Shown: in pieces, positions 18,329 through 26,247 of the stretch | Layout of the letters: every line of letters begins with the position of its first letter | Numbering within the stretch: the stretch's first letter is position 1 | Origin: Bacteroidota bacterium | GTDB lineage: Bacteria > Bacteroidota > Ignavibacteria > Kryptoniales > JAKASW01 | DNA length: 64,000 bases | NCBI GenBank assembly: GCA_023381615.1 | Contig: JAMCQL010000047.1 | Location: 1 to 64,000 of the forward strand | Direction of reading: 5' to 3' | Made by a program: the position numbers and the translations under genes | Notes under the pieces: generated by a model | What the model saw: only the letters and a program-made list of their open reading frames with translations | What the model was told of the DNA's origin: nothing | The model's database searches: none

Positions 18329-20624
18329 TTCAGAGATTGGCGAACAGACTAAGAAAAGTAAGATTAAACTTACACTTCCTGTGCAGGGAATGACTTGTGC
18401 AAGTTGTGTATTGAGGGTTGAGAATGCATTGAAGAGGGTTGAAGGGGTAAACGATGCCGTCGTAAATCTTGCGACTGAGTCAGCCACCGTTGAAATAGAG
18501 GCATTAAAAGTGAACGTTGATGTTCTCAAAGCGGCAGTAGAAGATGCGGGTTACAAAATTATTGACACCGCCGATGAAATCGATTCATTCAAGGTCGAAG
18601 CAGAGGCGCGGGAAAAAGAATATAAATCGCTCTGGAAAAAGTTTCTCATCGGGGCGGTGCTCGCTGTGCTGATAATGATCGGCAGTATGCCGGAAATATT
18701 CCCGTTCGTGCAAAACATTCCGACTGGAATTCGAAATTTTTCTTTGATGCTGCTCACCATACCTGTAATGTTTTACGTGGGGAGCAGGTTTTTCAGCGGT
18801 TTCTGGGCCGCGTTGCGACATGGAACGGCTGATATGAATACGCTTGTGGCTGTTGGCACGACATCTGCTTTTCTTTACAGCGCTGTTGCTACAATTTGGC
18901 CTAGCCTTTTTGTCTCGGCTGGAAAAAACGTCGATGTATATTTCGATACGAGTGCGGTTATCATTACGCTGATTCTTCTTGGGAAGATTCTTGAGGCGAA
19001 AGCAAAGTGGAAATCTTCGGAAGCGGTCAGGAAGTTGATGGCGCTTCAGCCGACAACAGCGCATCTATTGCTTGATGGAAAAGAAGTCGTCGTTCCCTTG
19101 ACGGCAATTCAGGTCGGAAGCATCCTGAGAGTCAAACCCGGCGAGAGGATTCCGGTCGACGGAAAGGTTCTCGACGGTTTCTCGATGGTGGATGAGGCTG
19201 CATTGACAGGGGAGAGCATTCCCGTTGAACGTACAATCGGGGGAACGGTGCTCGGTGGGACGGTTTGCCTTGATGGGACTATGACGATAGAAGCCGAAAA
19301 AGTGGGCAAAGAAAGTTTTGTCGCGCGCGTTGCAAAACTTGTCGAAGAAGCGCAGACTTCCAAACCTCCGGTTCAAAGACTTGCAGACAAAGTGGCGTCT
19401 GTTTTCGTTCCAAGCGTCATTGTGATCGCTCTTGTTTCTGCGGCCATCTGGGCTTTGTTTGGGCCGGCGCCGCTATTGATTCATTCTCTGATGACATTTG
19501 TGGCTGTGCTCATAGTTGCTTGTCCGTGCGCGCTTGGCCTTGCGACTCCAACTGCTATCATGGTAGGCACGGGACGCGGAGCTGAAATGGGAATACTCAT
19601 TAAGAACAGTGAGACATTGGAACAGGCTCGCAAAATAACTAGTATTGTCTTTGACAAAACAGGGACACTTACTGTTGGTGAAATGAGAGTTGTTGAGACG
19701 ATTCTGTTTGACGGAGCAACCGAAAACGATCTGTTGAAACTTGCTGCCTTGGCGGAGATTCATTCTGAACATCCGATAGCGAAGGCAGTCGTTGTTGAGG
19801 CGAAGCACCGCGGTTTGCTTATTCAGCCCAATGGCAATTACGGCTTTAAGAACTCTGCCGGCAAAGGCGTTGAGATAAGCTTGCGGGATTCTGTTGGACA
19901 AAAAACTATTCGAGTGGGGAAATTAGAATTTGTTTCAGACAGTTCTTCGGGGAAATTGGAAAAAGAATGTGAGGTCAAAGTTTCACAGAGAATAGATGAA
20001 TTAGCCGCCACGGTTCTTTACGTTTCCGTTGATTCACAGATACTTGGTGCAATTTTGGTAAGCGACTATGTTAGAGACGGTGCGGTTGAAGCAGTAAAGG
20101 CAATCAAGAATTTGGGACTAAAAATTTACCTTTTGACAGGCGACAGCGAGGCATCCGCAAAACGTATTGCTCAACAGGTTGGAATTGATAAGTACTTTGC
20201 CAGTGTTCCTCCGGACGGAAAGTTCGGCACAATAAAAGAACTGCAAAAGTCCGGCGAGGTAGTTGCGTTCGTTGGCGACGGTATAAACGATGCCCCGGCG
20301 TTGACTCAAGCAGATCTCGGAATAGCAATGGCAAGCGGGACAGACATTGCTGTTGAGACCGCAGATATTACTTTGATCAAGAATGACCTCAAGCTTGTGC
20401 CGATGTCTATCGGTTTGTCTAAAGGAACGCTGAGAGTGATCAAACAAAACCTTTTCTGGGCATTTTTCTATAACGTGATTTTAATACCACTTGCTGCCGG
20501 CGCGTTTTATCCTTTCACTGGATGGCAATTGAATCCGATGATCGCTTCTGTTGCGATGGCGATGAGTTCAGTGAGCGTTGTCAGCAATTCTCTTCGTTTG
20601 AAGAGAGTCAAGATAAGATCTTAA
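18318..20624 (+). CDS. copA: copper-translocating P1B-type ATPase
   Basis: 768 residues. One heavy-metal-binding domain with GMTCASC (about 24-30) is followed by eight predicted membrane helices. The ion-channel motif is CPC at 402-404; the phosphorylated Asp is D446 in DKTGTLT; TGES, HP (SEHPIAKA) and GDGINDAPAL loops are present. CopA exports Cu(I) from the cytoplasm, either for detoxification or for loading cuproenzymes such as cytochrome oxidase. It overlaps the ABC ATPase gene by 11 bases. The next gene, copZ, is its metallochaperone. Confidence 0.96.
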   Translation: MGNNSEIGEQTKKSKIKLTLPVQGMTCASCVLRVENALKRVEGVNDAVVNLATESATVEIEALKVNVDVLKAAVEDAGYKIIDTADEIDSFKVEAEAREKEYKSLWKKFLIGAVLAVLIMIGSMPEIFPFVQNIPTGIRNFSLMLLTIPVMFYVGSRFFSGFWAALRHGTADMNTLVAVGTTSAFLYSAVATIWPSLFVSAGKNVDVYFDTSAVIITLILLGKILEAKAKWKSSEAVRKLMALQPTTAHLLLDGKEVVVPLTAIQVGSILRVKPGERIPVDGKVLDGFSMVDEAALTGESIPVERTIGGTVLGGTVCLDGTMTIEAEKVGKESFVARVAKLVEEAQTSKPPVQRLADKVASVFVPSVIVIALVSAAIWALFGPAPLLIHSLMTFVAVLIVACPCALGLATPTAIMVGTGRGAEMGILIKNSETLEQARKITSIVFDKTGTLTVGEMRVVETILFDGATENDLLKLAALAEIHSEHPIAKAVVVEAKHRGLLIQPNGNYGFKNSAGKGVEISLRDSVGQKTIRVGKLEFVSDSSSGKLEKECEVKVSQRIDELAATVLYVSVDSQILGAILVSDYVRDGAVEAVKAIKNLGLKIYLLTGDSEASAKRIAQQVGIDKYFASVPPDGKFGTIKELQKSGEVVAFVGDGINDAPALTQADLGIAMASGTDIAVETADITLIKNDLKLVPMSIGLSKGTLRVIKQNLFWAFFYNVILIPLAAGAFYPFTGWQLNPMIASVAMAMSSVSVVSNSLRLKRVKIRS

Positions 20625-20648
20625 AAATAAAACATGACGGAGGAATTA

Positions 20649-20885
20649 ATGTTCAACATGGGAACAAAAAAGAAAGTCCTGAAGGTCGATGGCATGACAT
20701 GCCATCATTGTGAAATGACAGTCGAGAAAGCTTTGCTTGAGATTGACGGTGTGAAAGCCGCAAAGGCTGACCACACAAGCAAGAGCGTCGAAGTGCAGTA
20801 CAAAGATGAGCTTGATCTGGGTAAGGTAAAAGATAAAGTGGAGAAAGTGGGTTACAAGTTCGTCTCAGCGAACCGAATTATTTAG
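20649..20885 (+). CDS. copZ: copper chaperone CopZ-like (HMA domain)
   Basis: 78 residues starting at the ATG at 20649, five bases after a strong GGAGG; an ATG at 20634 lies upstream of that site and is less likely. A single HMA domain with the Cu(I) motif GMTCHHC follows KKKVLKVD, then the conserved second half VEVQYKDELDLGKVKDKVEKVGYKF. It delivers Cu(I) to CopA. The gene is 24 bases downstream of copA and ends at a palindrome that separates it from the convergent ccmF. Confidence 0.93.
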   Translation: MFNMGTKKKVLKVDGMTCHHCEMTVEKALLEIDGVKAAKADHTSKSVEVQYKDELDLGKVKDKVEKVGYKFVSANRII

Positions 20886-20907
20886 CATCGCGATAAATCG
20901 TGATGCT
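20884..20907. repeat. palindrome, GCATCGCGAT type
   Basis: Arms AGCATCGCGAT and ATCGTGATGCT can pair over 10-11 bases with one G-T pair. No T-run follows, so it is not a classic terminator although it lies between convergent genes and overlaps the copZ stop codon. Sixteen bases (GCATCGCGATAAATCG) recur in inverse orientation at 26131-26146. Confidence 0.6.
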
Positions 20908-20919
20908 GGTGCAAACAAG

Positions 20920-20936
20920 CCCCGCTAAAATCGGGA
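20920..20936. repeat. degenerate palindrome, CCCCG-TAAA-CGGG type
   Basis: CCCCGCTAAAATCGGGA differs at three of 17 positions from the perfect palindrome CCCCGATAAAGTCGGGG found inside the yqeY gene at 53078-53094; both are preceded by ACAAG. It lies in the spacer between copZ and ccmF. Confidence 0.5.
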
Positions 20937-21014
20937 TAGAGGGTTAGTCCTTTTTGAAGAGCCAGCCCTGAGCGAAGTCGATTGGGGGGACATGTTGTCA
21001 TGTTCTCTAATTTC

Positions 21015-23390
21015 TCAGGAGGCTTCTTTCATCAACTCTTCACGTCTTCGTCTCCACGTTACAATAAAACCGATTACCATAATGATAACTCCGCCCCAAA
21101 CAAGATTGATGAACGGCTTGATAGTTGCCTCGATGATGAGAACTTCCTTTCTGTTCTGCGGCTGTTCGGCTTGCGTCAGAAGGGAAACATCTTGAGATTT
21201 TGCAGAGGGCATATATCCCAATGTTATTGACGCCTCTTTCGTTTTGTCATCGACGCGAACATCAGTAACGGTAAACTGGTCGCCGGATTTTGTGTGAACG
21301 CTGTTGAGTTCTGTCTGACCACCGGGATTGATCTTGTTTGTTGGTAGTATTGTCTCTGTTTTGCCATCCGCAGTCGTGAGATCAATCAGTGATCCAAGCT
21401 GAAAAGCCTGGCCATTCATCATTGCCTGTCGCTGATTTTCCGGTACCTGAAATCCCTTGAACGTAAAAGTGTACTTCCCAAGAGAAACCGGCTGGTTTAA
21501 ATTAAGCGGGACGGAAATTCCATATTGAGTCGTCCGCAATCTGTTTCCGCCTTCATATTCAAGCGCCTGCGGCGACAAATAGAGATCGCGCGTCATCATG
21601 TTCTTTCCAATGAATGCAAGCAGCGCGGGATGACTGAATATATCATAATTGACAAGACTGAAAATGTACGGGTGGCGCATGACAGCACCGTCGTTGTAGG
21701 CGCTTGCATACATCACGAGCGGGGCGTTGAACTTGCTGTTGCCGTTTTGTACGATAACGTTGTATGCCGTTTTCTCGTTGTCTATCTGCGTTGTCCCAAC
21801 ATATTCCAATTTGTATCCGAAAGCATTTGCCGGTTCGTTGAGTGGAAGTGGGATTGTCATGTGCTTGTCATAATGAGCCGATGCGATGATCCCAATAAAC
21901 AGCAGCGACACTCCGATATGGGAGAGCGAAGCGCCCATGAATTTGGGATTTCCCTTGGCGATTTTGTAAGCGATCTGCAGGTTCACGAAAAAGGCAAACG
22001 CGCTTGCAAGGAAAAACAAAATCATGGAAAAGTCGTGCATTCCAGCAAAAATGACTATGATTGTCAGAATCGAAGCCGCGAGAACCGGAAGCTGCATTGT
22101 TTTCAAAAGGGTCTGCGAATTTGATTTCTTCCACCAGAAAAGTTGGCCGAATCCGATCATCGCAGCCATCAAAATTGCAAGCGGAAGATTTGTCTTGATG
22201 TAATAACTCGTATCTATCGCGCTCGCCTTGCCATTGAGAATATTTGTAATGAGCGGCGCGCTTGTGCCGATCAAAGTAAATCCGGCAATGATGACCAAGG
22301 ATGCGGCCCCGAGGAAGAGTGCGAATTCCCGCGAGGTCAGCGTGTAATTTATTTTTTGTTTGGGAATGTCTTTGACGCGGAAGAAATATAAACCGAATCC
22401 GATGATCGCGAAGAATGCCATCAGAGCAACGAGCAAAATGTAAACCCACATTCCGGGTGTGACGAAGCTGTGCACCGAAGTGTCGCCGAGAACGCCGCTT
22501 CTTGTAAGGAACGTGCTGTACAAGACGAGAAGGAACGGCATCATTCCCATGATGAAGTTCGCTCTCAAGAATCCGCCGGTGCGGCGCTGCACCAAAAGTG
22601 TATGAACGGAGGCAACTGCTACGAGCCATGGAATGAATGAGGAGTTCTCAACAGGATCCCATCCCCAGAAACCGCCCCAGCCTAAAGTCTCATACGCCCA
22701 GAAACCGCCGAGCGTAATTCCGAAACCAAGCACGGCGGAGCTGAAGAGCGTCCAAGGCACGGCAACGTTGATCCACTTCTTATAATCTTTTCGGAGCAAA
22801 CCAGAAATAGAATGCGCAAATGGAACAGCGGTCGAAGCAAATCCGAGGAACAAAATTGGCGGGTGAATTACCATCCAGAAGTTTTGAAGGAGTGGGTTAA
22901 GTCCTCTTCCGTCATCCGGCATGAATCCAGCCTTTACGTTTTGCGGCCAGGTTTGCCAGACATGCTCGAAAGGATTCTTCACTACGGCGAGCAAAACCAG
23001 GAAAGAAGCGATGGCAGAATATATTCCCATCACTGAAGATTCATAATGATGCTTTCGGGAATAGACCATCAGTATCAATCCGATGATAGCTGTGTACATC
23101 GTCCACAGCATGAAGCTTCCTTCTTGTCCCGCGTAAAAAGTCGAAACAAGAAGCGGCGCTGAGAGTTCAAGTGAGCTGAAGCTCCACACATACGTGTACT
23201 GGAACTGGTGAGTGAGGAGCATGTTCATGAAGAAACCGGCTGTGAGTATGACAGAAATTGCGCCGACGTGGTATCCGATTCTTGCAACCTTCAAAGCCTT
23301 CTCGTCGCCGGTGAAAAAGTTATATATATATGCAAATGTGGCAGTCAGCATTCCGCCGAATGCCGCGAATATTAAAACTCGGCCCAGCAT
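21015..23390 (-). CDS. ccmF: cytochrome c maturation protein CcmF (CcsA/CcmF family)
   Basis: 791 residues, a polytopic membrane protein. The tryptophan-rich haem motif WGGFWGWDPVENSSFIPWL (about 233-251) identifies the CcmF/CcsA family; HPPILFLGF (about 165-173) supplies a conserved histidine. About fourteen hydrophobic segments and a large periplasmic domain near the C-terminus (about 530-760) are seen. CcmF takes haem from CcmE and attaches it to apocytochrome c. It is the last gene of the ccmBCDEF operon, 13 bases after ccmE. No ccmH or ccmG gene is linked. Confidence 0.95.
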   Translation of the reverse strand: MLGRVLIFAAFGGMLTATFAYIYNFFTGDEKALKVARIGYHVGAISVILTAGFFMNMLLTHQFQYTYVWSFSSLELSAPLLVSTFYAGQEGSFMLWTMYTAIIGLILMVYSRKHHYESSVMGIYSAIASFLVLLAVVKNPFEHVWQTWPQNVKAGFMPDDGRGLNPLLQNFWMVIHPPILFLGFASTAVPFAHSISGLLRKDYKKWINVAVPWTLFSSAVLGFGITLGGFWAYETLGWGGFWGWDPVENSSFIPWLVAVASVHTLLVQRRTGGFLRANFIMGMMPFLLVLYSTFLTRSGVLGDTSVHSFVTPGMWVYILLVALMAFFAIIGFGLYFFRVKDIPKQKINYTLTSREFALFLGAASLVIIAGFTLIGTSAPLITNILNGKASAIDTSYYIKTNLPLAILMAAMIGFGQLFWWKKSNSQTLLKTMQLPVLAASILTIIVIFAGMHDFSMILFFLASAFAFFVNLQIAYKIAKGNPKFMGASLSHIGVSLLFIGIIASAHYDKHMTIPLPLNEPANAFGYKLEYVGTTQIDNEKTAYNVIVQNGNSKFNAPLVMYASAYNDGAVMRHPYIFSLVNYDIFSHPALLAFIGKNMMTRDLYLSPQALEYEGGNRLRTTQYGISVPLNLNQPVSLGKYTFTFKGFQVPENQRQAMMNGQAFQLGSLIDLTTADGKTETILPTNKINPGGQTELNSVHTKSGDQFTVTDVRVDDKTKEASITLGYMPSAKSQDVSLLTQAEQPQNRKEVLIIEATIKPFINLVWGGVIIMVIGFIVTWRRRREELMKEAS

Positions 23391-23403
23391 TATTTACCTC
23401 GGT

Positions 23404-23814
23404 TTAATTGAGAGTGCTGGTAGCAGCTTGGGAGGAAGCCTGAGGTCCGGTTTTGGATTGGTATTTAGAGGGACATTTGGTCAGCACTTCGCTGGCTTGG
23501 AATACGCCATTCTCGTAGCGGCCTTTCGCTACAATGTCGTTGGCGATTTCAAAATTATTCGGCTTCGCGCCGGCGAGTACGACAGGGAGGACGGTTTTTT
23601 GGTCGTCAACCATGTAGAAATGGAAAGTGTTTGTCTTCGGGTCGTAATAACTTTGCATGTCCTTCATCCATGTGCCTTTCACCTGGACAGTGCGGTTGGT
23701 CTTTTCGGCGCCTTTTGCAGAAACATACTCGATGTTATTCTGCATGAATGAAATTGCGCCGAAAATCACAAAGGCAACAATTACGAGCCCTGCCACTATG
23801 TATTTGGTCCTCAT
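23404..23814 (-). CDS. ccmE: cytochrome c maturation haem chaperone CcmE, Cys variant
   Basis: 136 residues. One N-terminal membrane helix (about 6-24) is followed by the OB-fold (VQVKGTWMKDM, FHFYMVDDQKTVLPVVLAG, VAKGRYENGVFQASEVL). CcmE carries haem covalently from CcmC to CcmF in the periplasm. The residue that binds haem is normally a His in HxxxY; here the motif is C114-P-S-K-Y118. Such CxxxY proteins are known from the variant called system I*, in some Deltaproteobacteria and archaea, which can work without CcmH. The start codon overlaps the ccmD stop (ATGA). Confidence 0.94.
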   Translation of the reverse strand: MRTKYIVAGLVIVAFVIFGAISFMQNNIEYVSAKGAEKTNRTVQVKGTWMKDMQSYYDPKTNTFHFYMVDDQKTVLPVVLAGAKPNNFEIANDIVAKGRYENGVFQASEVLTKCPSKYQSKTGPQASSQAATSTLN

Positions 23815-23972
23815 TTTACGTTCTCCTTTTCAGCTTCGGTCTTTTCATAGAGTTTGCTAACCTTCTTATCTAAACGATATAAATAAATAAAAATTCCCAG
23901 CCATATTACCAAAACGATTATCAAAACGACATAAAGCGAATGCGCATCGAGGAAGCTATATAGTGAACTCAT
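23811..23972 (-). CDS. ccmD: CcmD-like small membrane protein
   Basis: A 53-residue frame between ccmC and ccmE. Its ATG directly follows the ccmC stop codon and its TGA overlaps the ccmE ATG. One membrane helix (about 13-32, LYVVLIIVLVIWLGIFIYLY) is followed by RLDKKVSKLYEK and a charged tail, the layout of CcmD. CcmD helps release holo-CcmE from the CcmABC complex. Position, length and helix-then-basic-tail topology make this call fairly secure despite the poor conservation of the family. Confidence 0.88.
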   Translation of the reverse strand: MSSLYSFLDAHSLYVVLIIVLVIWLGIFIYLYRLDKKVSKLYEKTEAEKENVK

Positions 23973-24653
23973 TTATTCATTCTCCATCTGATTGTTGTAA
24001 GCTATTAAACTGATTTTTGTTCTCAACTGGAATAGCCAAACATAAAGAACGCTAAATCCAATGAGCGATGCGTAGAAAACATACCGCATGTTCATGTCCA
24101 TATACATTTTGCCGTTCGCATTTACAATCGGCGCAGAAGAGCCCTCTCCGCCGGGATGCAAGCTGAACATGATCCTCGGCATGATGAACACAAAGAACGG
24201 TACGGTCACAAATGCGACGATCGCGTAAACCGCGGAAAGGGAAGCGCGCCTCTCCTCATTTTCCAAAGCGCTGCGAAGCGAGAAATATGCTCCATAGATC
24301 AGCAGCAGGACAAAAATCGAAGTCTCTCTTGGATCCCAGTTCCAGAAACTTCCCCAATTGAATTTAGCCCAGATCGAACCTGTTATTGTCGCGAGTATGC
24401 TGAAAATAAATCCAAGCTCGGCGGCGGTCGCAGATTTTATGTCATACTTAATTTCTTTCTTTCTAAGATACGAAATGCCGTACCACATCGACATGAAGAA
24501 GGCGAGGACGGCAAGCCAAGACATCGGAACATGGAAGAATATTATTCTCGCTTTTGGGCCCAAGCCCGGTATATTTCCAATTGGCATTGCAAATCCGAAT
24601 ACGACAACTGCAGCAATCCAGATTCCGACACCTATTTTCATCCAGTTTTTCAT
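23973..24653 (-). CDS. ccmC: haem transporter/lyase CcmC
   Basis: 226 residues with six predicted membrane helices. The WWD-type motif WGSFWNWDPRETSIFVLLL (about 102-120) and two conserved histidines, in IIFFHVPMSW (about 38-47) and in FSLHPGGE (about 164-171), are the haem-binding elements. CcmC loads haem onto CcmE. Its start codon overlaps the ccmB stop (TAATG), and its own stop touches the ccmD start, so the operon is tightly coupled. Confidence 0.95.
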   Translation of the reverse strand: MKNWMKIGVGIWIAAVVVFGFAMPIGNIPGLGPKARIIFFHVPMSWLAVLAFFMSMWYGISYLRKKEIKYDIKSATAAELGFIFSILATITGSIWAKFNWGSFWNWDPRETSIFVLLLIYGAYFSLRSALENEERRASLSAVYAIVAFVTVPFFVFIMPRIMFSLHPGGEGSSAPIVNANGKMYMDMNMRYVFYASLIGFSVLYVWLFQLRTKISLIAYNNQMENE

Positions 24654-25315
24654 TAGTCTCTCCAGACAAAGTCGAACAAAACTATTGCGGCTGTTGTAAC
24701 CACAACCGCGTATGAAAGCATTATTTTAAAATCATCGAAAGCTTCAAACACCGAAGCGCCGTCGACCGACAATCGAGTCGCGTCTATCACGCTCATCAGG
24801 AGCGGCAGCAAAATTGGAAAGGATAAAACGGGGTAGAGAGTTCCCTTGGAATTGGCTTTGGAGATAATTGCCGCAATGAAAGTCGAAGCGGAGGCAAGTC
24901 CAAAACTTCCCAATAAAATTGTGACGAAGAAAATGAACGGCGTCTGAACTCTAAATGACTGCATTGTCAGCAGATAAGCCGAAATAATCAGGATATTCAG
25001 CACGTAGATCAGAACCGCGTTGAATGCGAGTTTGCCGAGCAGCACCGATGACGGTTTGACCCAAAGTTGAAGAGTCATTGTCGTGCCGCGTTCCTCTTCG
25101 CTCACGAAAGAACGCGACAGCCCGCTCATTGCTGCGAAGAAGATTATAATCCAGAGGATTCCGGCGGCAAGACTCGGCGAAACAGATTCGCCGGCGGTGG
25201 AGAAAAGAATTATCGAAAGCGTTACCACCACGAACATTATCAGCGAGTTTAGCGCATAGCGAGTGCGTAACTCACTGTAAAGATCTTTACTGAAAACAGC
25301 GGCGGCTCCTCTCAT
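24653..25315 (-). CDS. ccmB: haem exporter permease CcmB
   Basis: 220 residues with six membrane helices. The N-terminal FSKDLYSELRTRYALNSLIMFVVVTLSII and the EEERGTTMTLQLWVKPSSVLLGKLAFN segment (about 74-100) are typical of CcmB. It is the permease partner of CcmA in the CcmABCD complex. First gene of the minus-strand ccm operon; its ATPase partner is probably the gene at 17690-18328 on the plus strand. About 90 bases upstream on the coding strand lies a strong palindrome (25406-25429). Confidence 0.93.
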   Translation of the reverse strand: MRGAAAVFSKDLYSELRTRYALNSLIMFVVVTLSIILFSTAGESVSPSLAAGILWIIIFFAAMSGLSRSFVSEEERGTTMTLQLWVKPSSVLLGKLAFNAVLIYVLNILIISAYLLTMQSFRVQTPFIFFVTILLGSFGLASASTFIAAIISKANSKGTLYPVLSFPILLPLLMSVIDATRLSVDGASVFEAFDDFKIMLSYAVVVTTAAIVLFDFVWRD

Positions 25316-25405
25316 TGGAGTAAAGATAGTCCTTGCTCATTATATCTTCAAGGAAAGAAAAGTCGGAACTGGCGGAGAGGGTGGGATTCTCCGCTGGAGG
25401 CGTGA

Positions 25406-25429
25406 GCCTGAGGCTCATCAGCCTCAGGC
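25406..25429. repeat. perfect 10-bp palindrome
   Basis: Arms GCCTGAGGCT and AGCCTCAGGC flank a four-base loop CATC. There is no following T-run on either strand, so it looks like a REP-type element rather than a terminator. It lies between the GIY-YIG pseudogene and the start of ccmB. Confidence 0.6.
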
Positions 25430-25470
25430 CGAGATGCGCCTTTGTCCCAGAACCCTCGATACCAATTTTG

Positions 25471-25715
25471 CTAATCTCGTTTGAGCAGATCGTCCAAGAA
25501 TTTTCTCCCTACACCACTTTTCAGGAAAAGTTCTCTTTTCCTTGCCTCGGATATTGTCTTGTACTCTTCGACGTAAATAACTTTCCAAGGAATACGCCTT
25601 TGGTGAACTTTGAATGACCGCTGTTATGTTCAAGCAGTCTTTGTTGAACATCAGAAGTCGAGCCCACATACCTTTTGTTGAGCTTCTCACTGAAAAGGAC
25701 GTACACGAAATACAT
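25471..25715 (-). pseudogene. frameshifted GIY-YIG domain nuclease
   Basis: The first ~42 codons read MYFVYVLFSEKLNKRYVGST..HNSGHSKFTKG, the start of the small stand-alone GIY-YIG proteins. The frame then shifts near 25600: reading on in the next frame gives IPWKVIYVEEYKTISEARKR..FLKSGVGRKFLDDLLKRD and a stop, which is the normal C-terminal half. The total of 245 bases is one short of 82 codons, so a single deleted base explains it. Small GIY-YIG genes of this type often sit beside tRNA or rRNA genes; here two tRNA-Ser genes lie just upstream. A sequencing error is the alternative. Confidence 0.85.
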
Positions 25716-25738
25716 CAAGTTAGAAGATTTTGTCTTTT

Positions 25739-25826
<88 letters not shown>

Positions 25827-25849
25827 CAACCGATTTGAGAAATGAACTG

Positions 25850-25937
25850 CGGAGAGGGAGAGATTCGAACTCTCGGTAGCGCAAAGCACCACAACGGTTT
25901 TCGAGACCGCCCCGTTCGACCACTCCGGCACCTCTCC
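25850..25937 (-). tRNA. tRNA-Ser (anticodon CGA)
   Basis: The minus strand starts GGAGAGG and ends CCTCTCC, with T-arm GAGTTCGAATCTC. The anticodon stem-loop GGTCTCGAAAACC gives CGA. A long variable arm again marks a class II serine tRNA. It is 23 bases upstream of the other tRNA-Ser, so the two are probably one transcript. Confidence 0.95.
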
Positions 25938-26247
25938 GAAACGTGTAAATTTAACACTTACTGGCGAGGTCTACAACAGAAACTATTACAATTTTGACCA
26001 CTGTATGAAACGCGTTACAAAGAAAAAGTTTCGTTGGGAGAGAAACGGACTCTACATTTTGAGCATCACGGGGAATATTTGTTGAATAGACCTCTTCCAA
26101 TGAAGCCCTTAGTGCTCTCTCTGTGCAATTCGATTTATCGCGATGCGATGACTCTCGCTCTGATTTTTGAATGAGTCATAAAAAGACTTCGTTTCTTGAT
26201 TTTTACTCCCGCCAAGAATATCTTGGAAACGAGGTTTAGGAATCTGT
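25938..26247. other. 310-base gap between tRNA and TPR gene
   Basis: No gene is seen. It must hold the promoter for the tRNA pair (minus) and for the TPR gene (plus), though no box is clear enough to mark. It contains a second, inverse copy of the GCATCGCGATAAATCG 16-mer at 26131-26146, within a degenerate inverted repeat (GCAATTCGAT / ATCGCGATGC). Confidence 0.5.
26131..26146. repeat. 16-mer repeat, inverse copy of 20885-20900
   Basis: CGATTTATCGCGATGC is the exact reverse complement of the 16 bases at 20885-20900. It forms the right part of an imperfect palindrome starting at 26125. Confidence 0.6.

Noticed and set aside
20884-20936. Rho-independent terminator between copZ and ccmF
   Set aside because: Neither hairpin is followed by a T-run on either strand; repeats are a better description.
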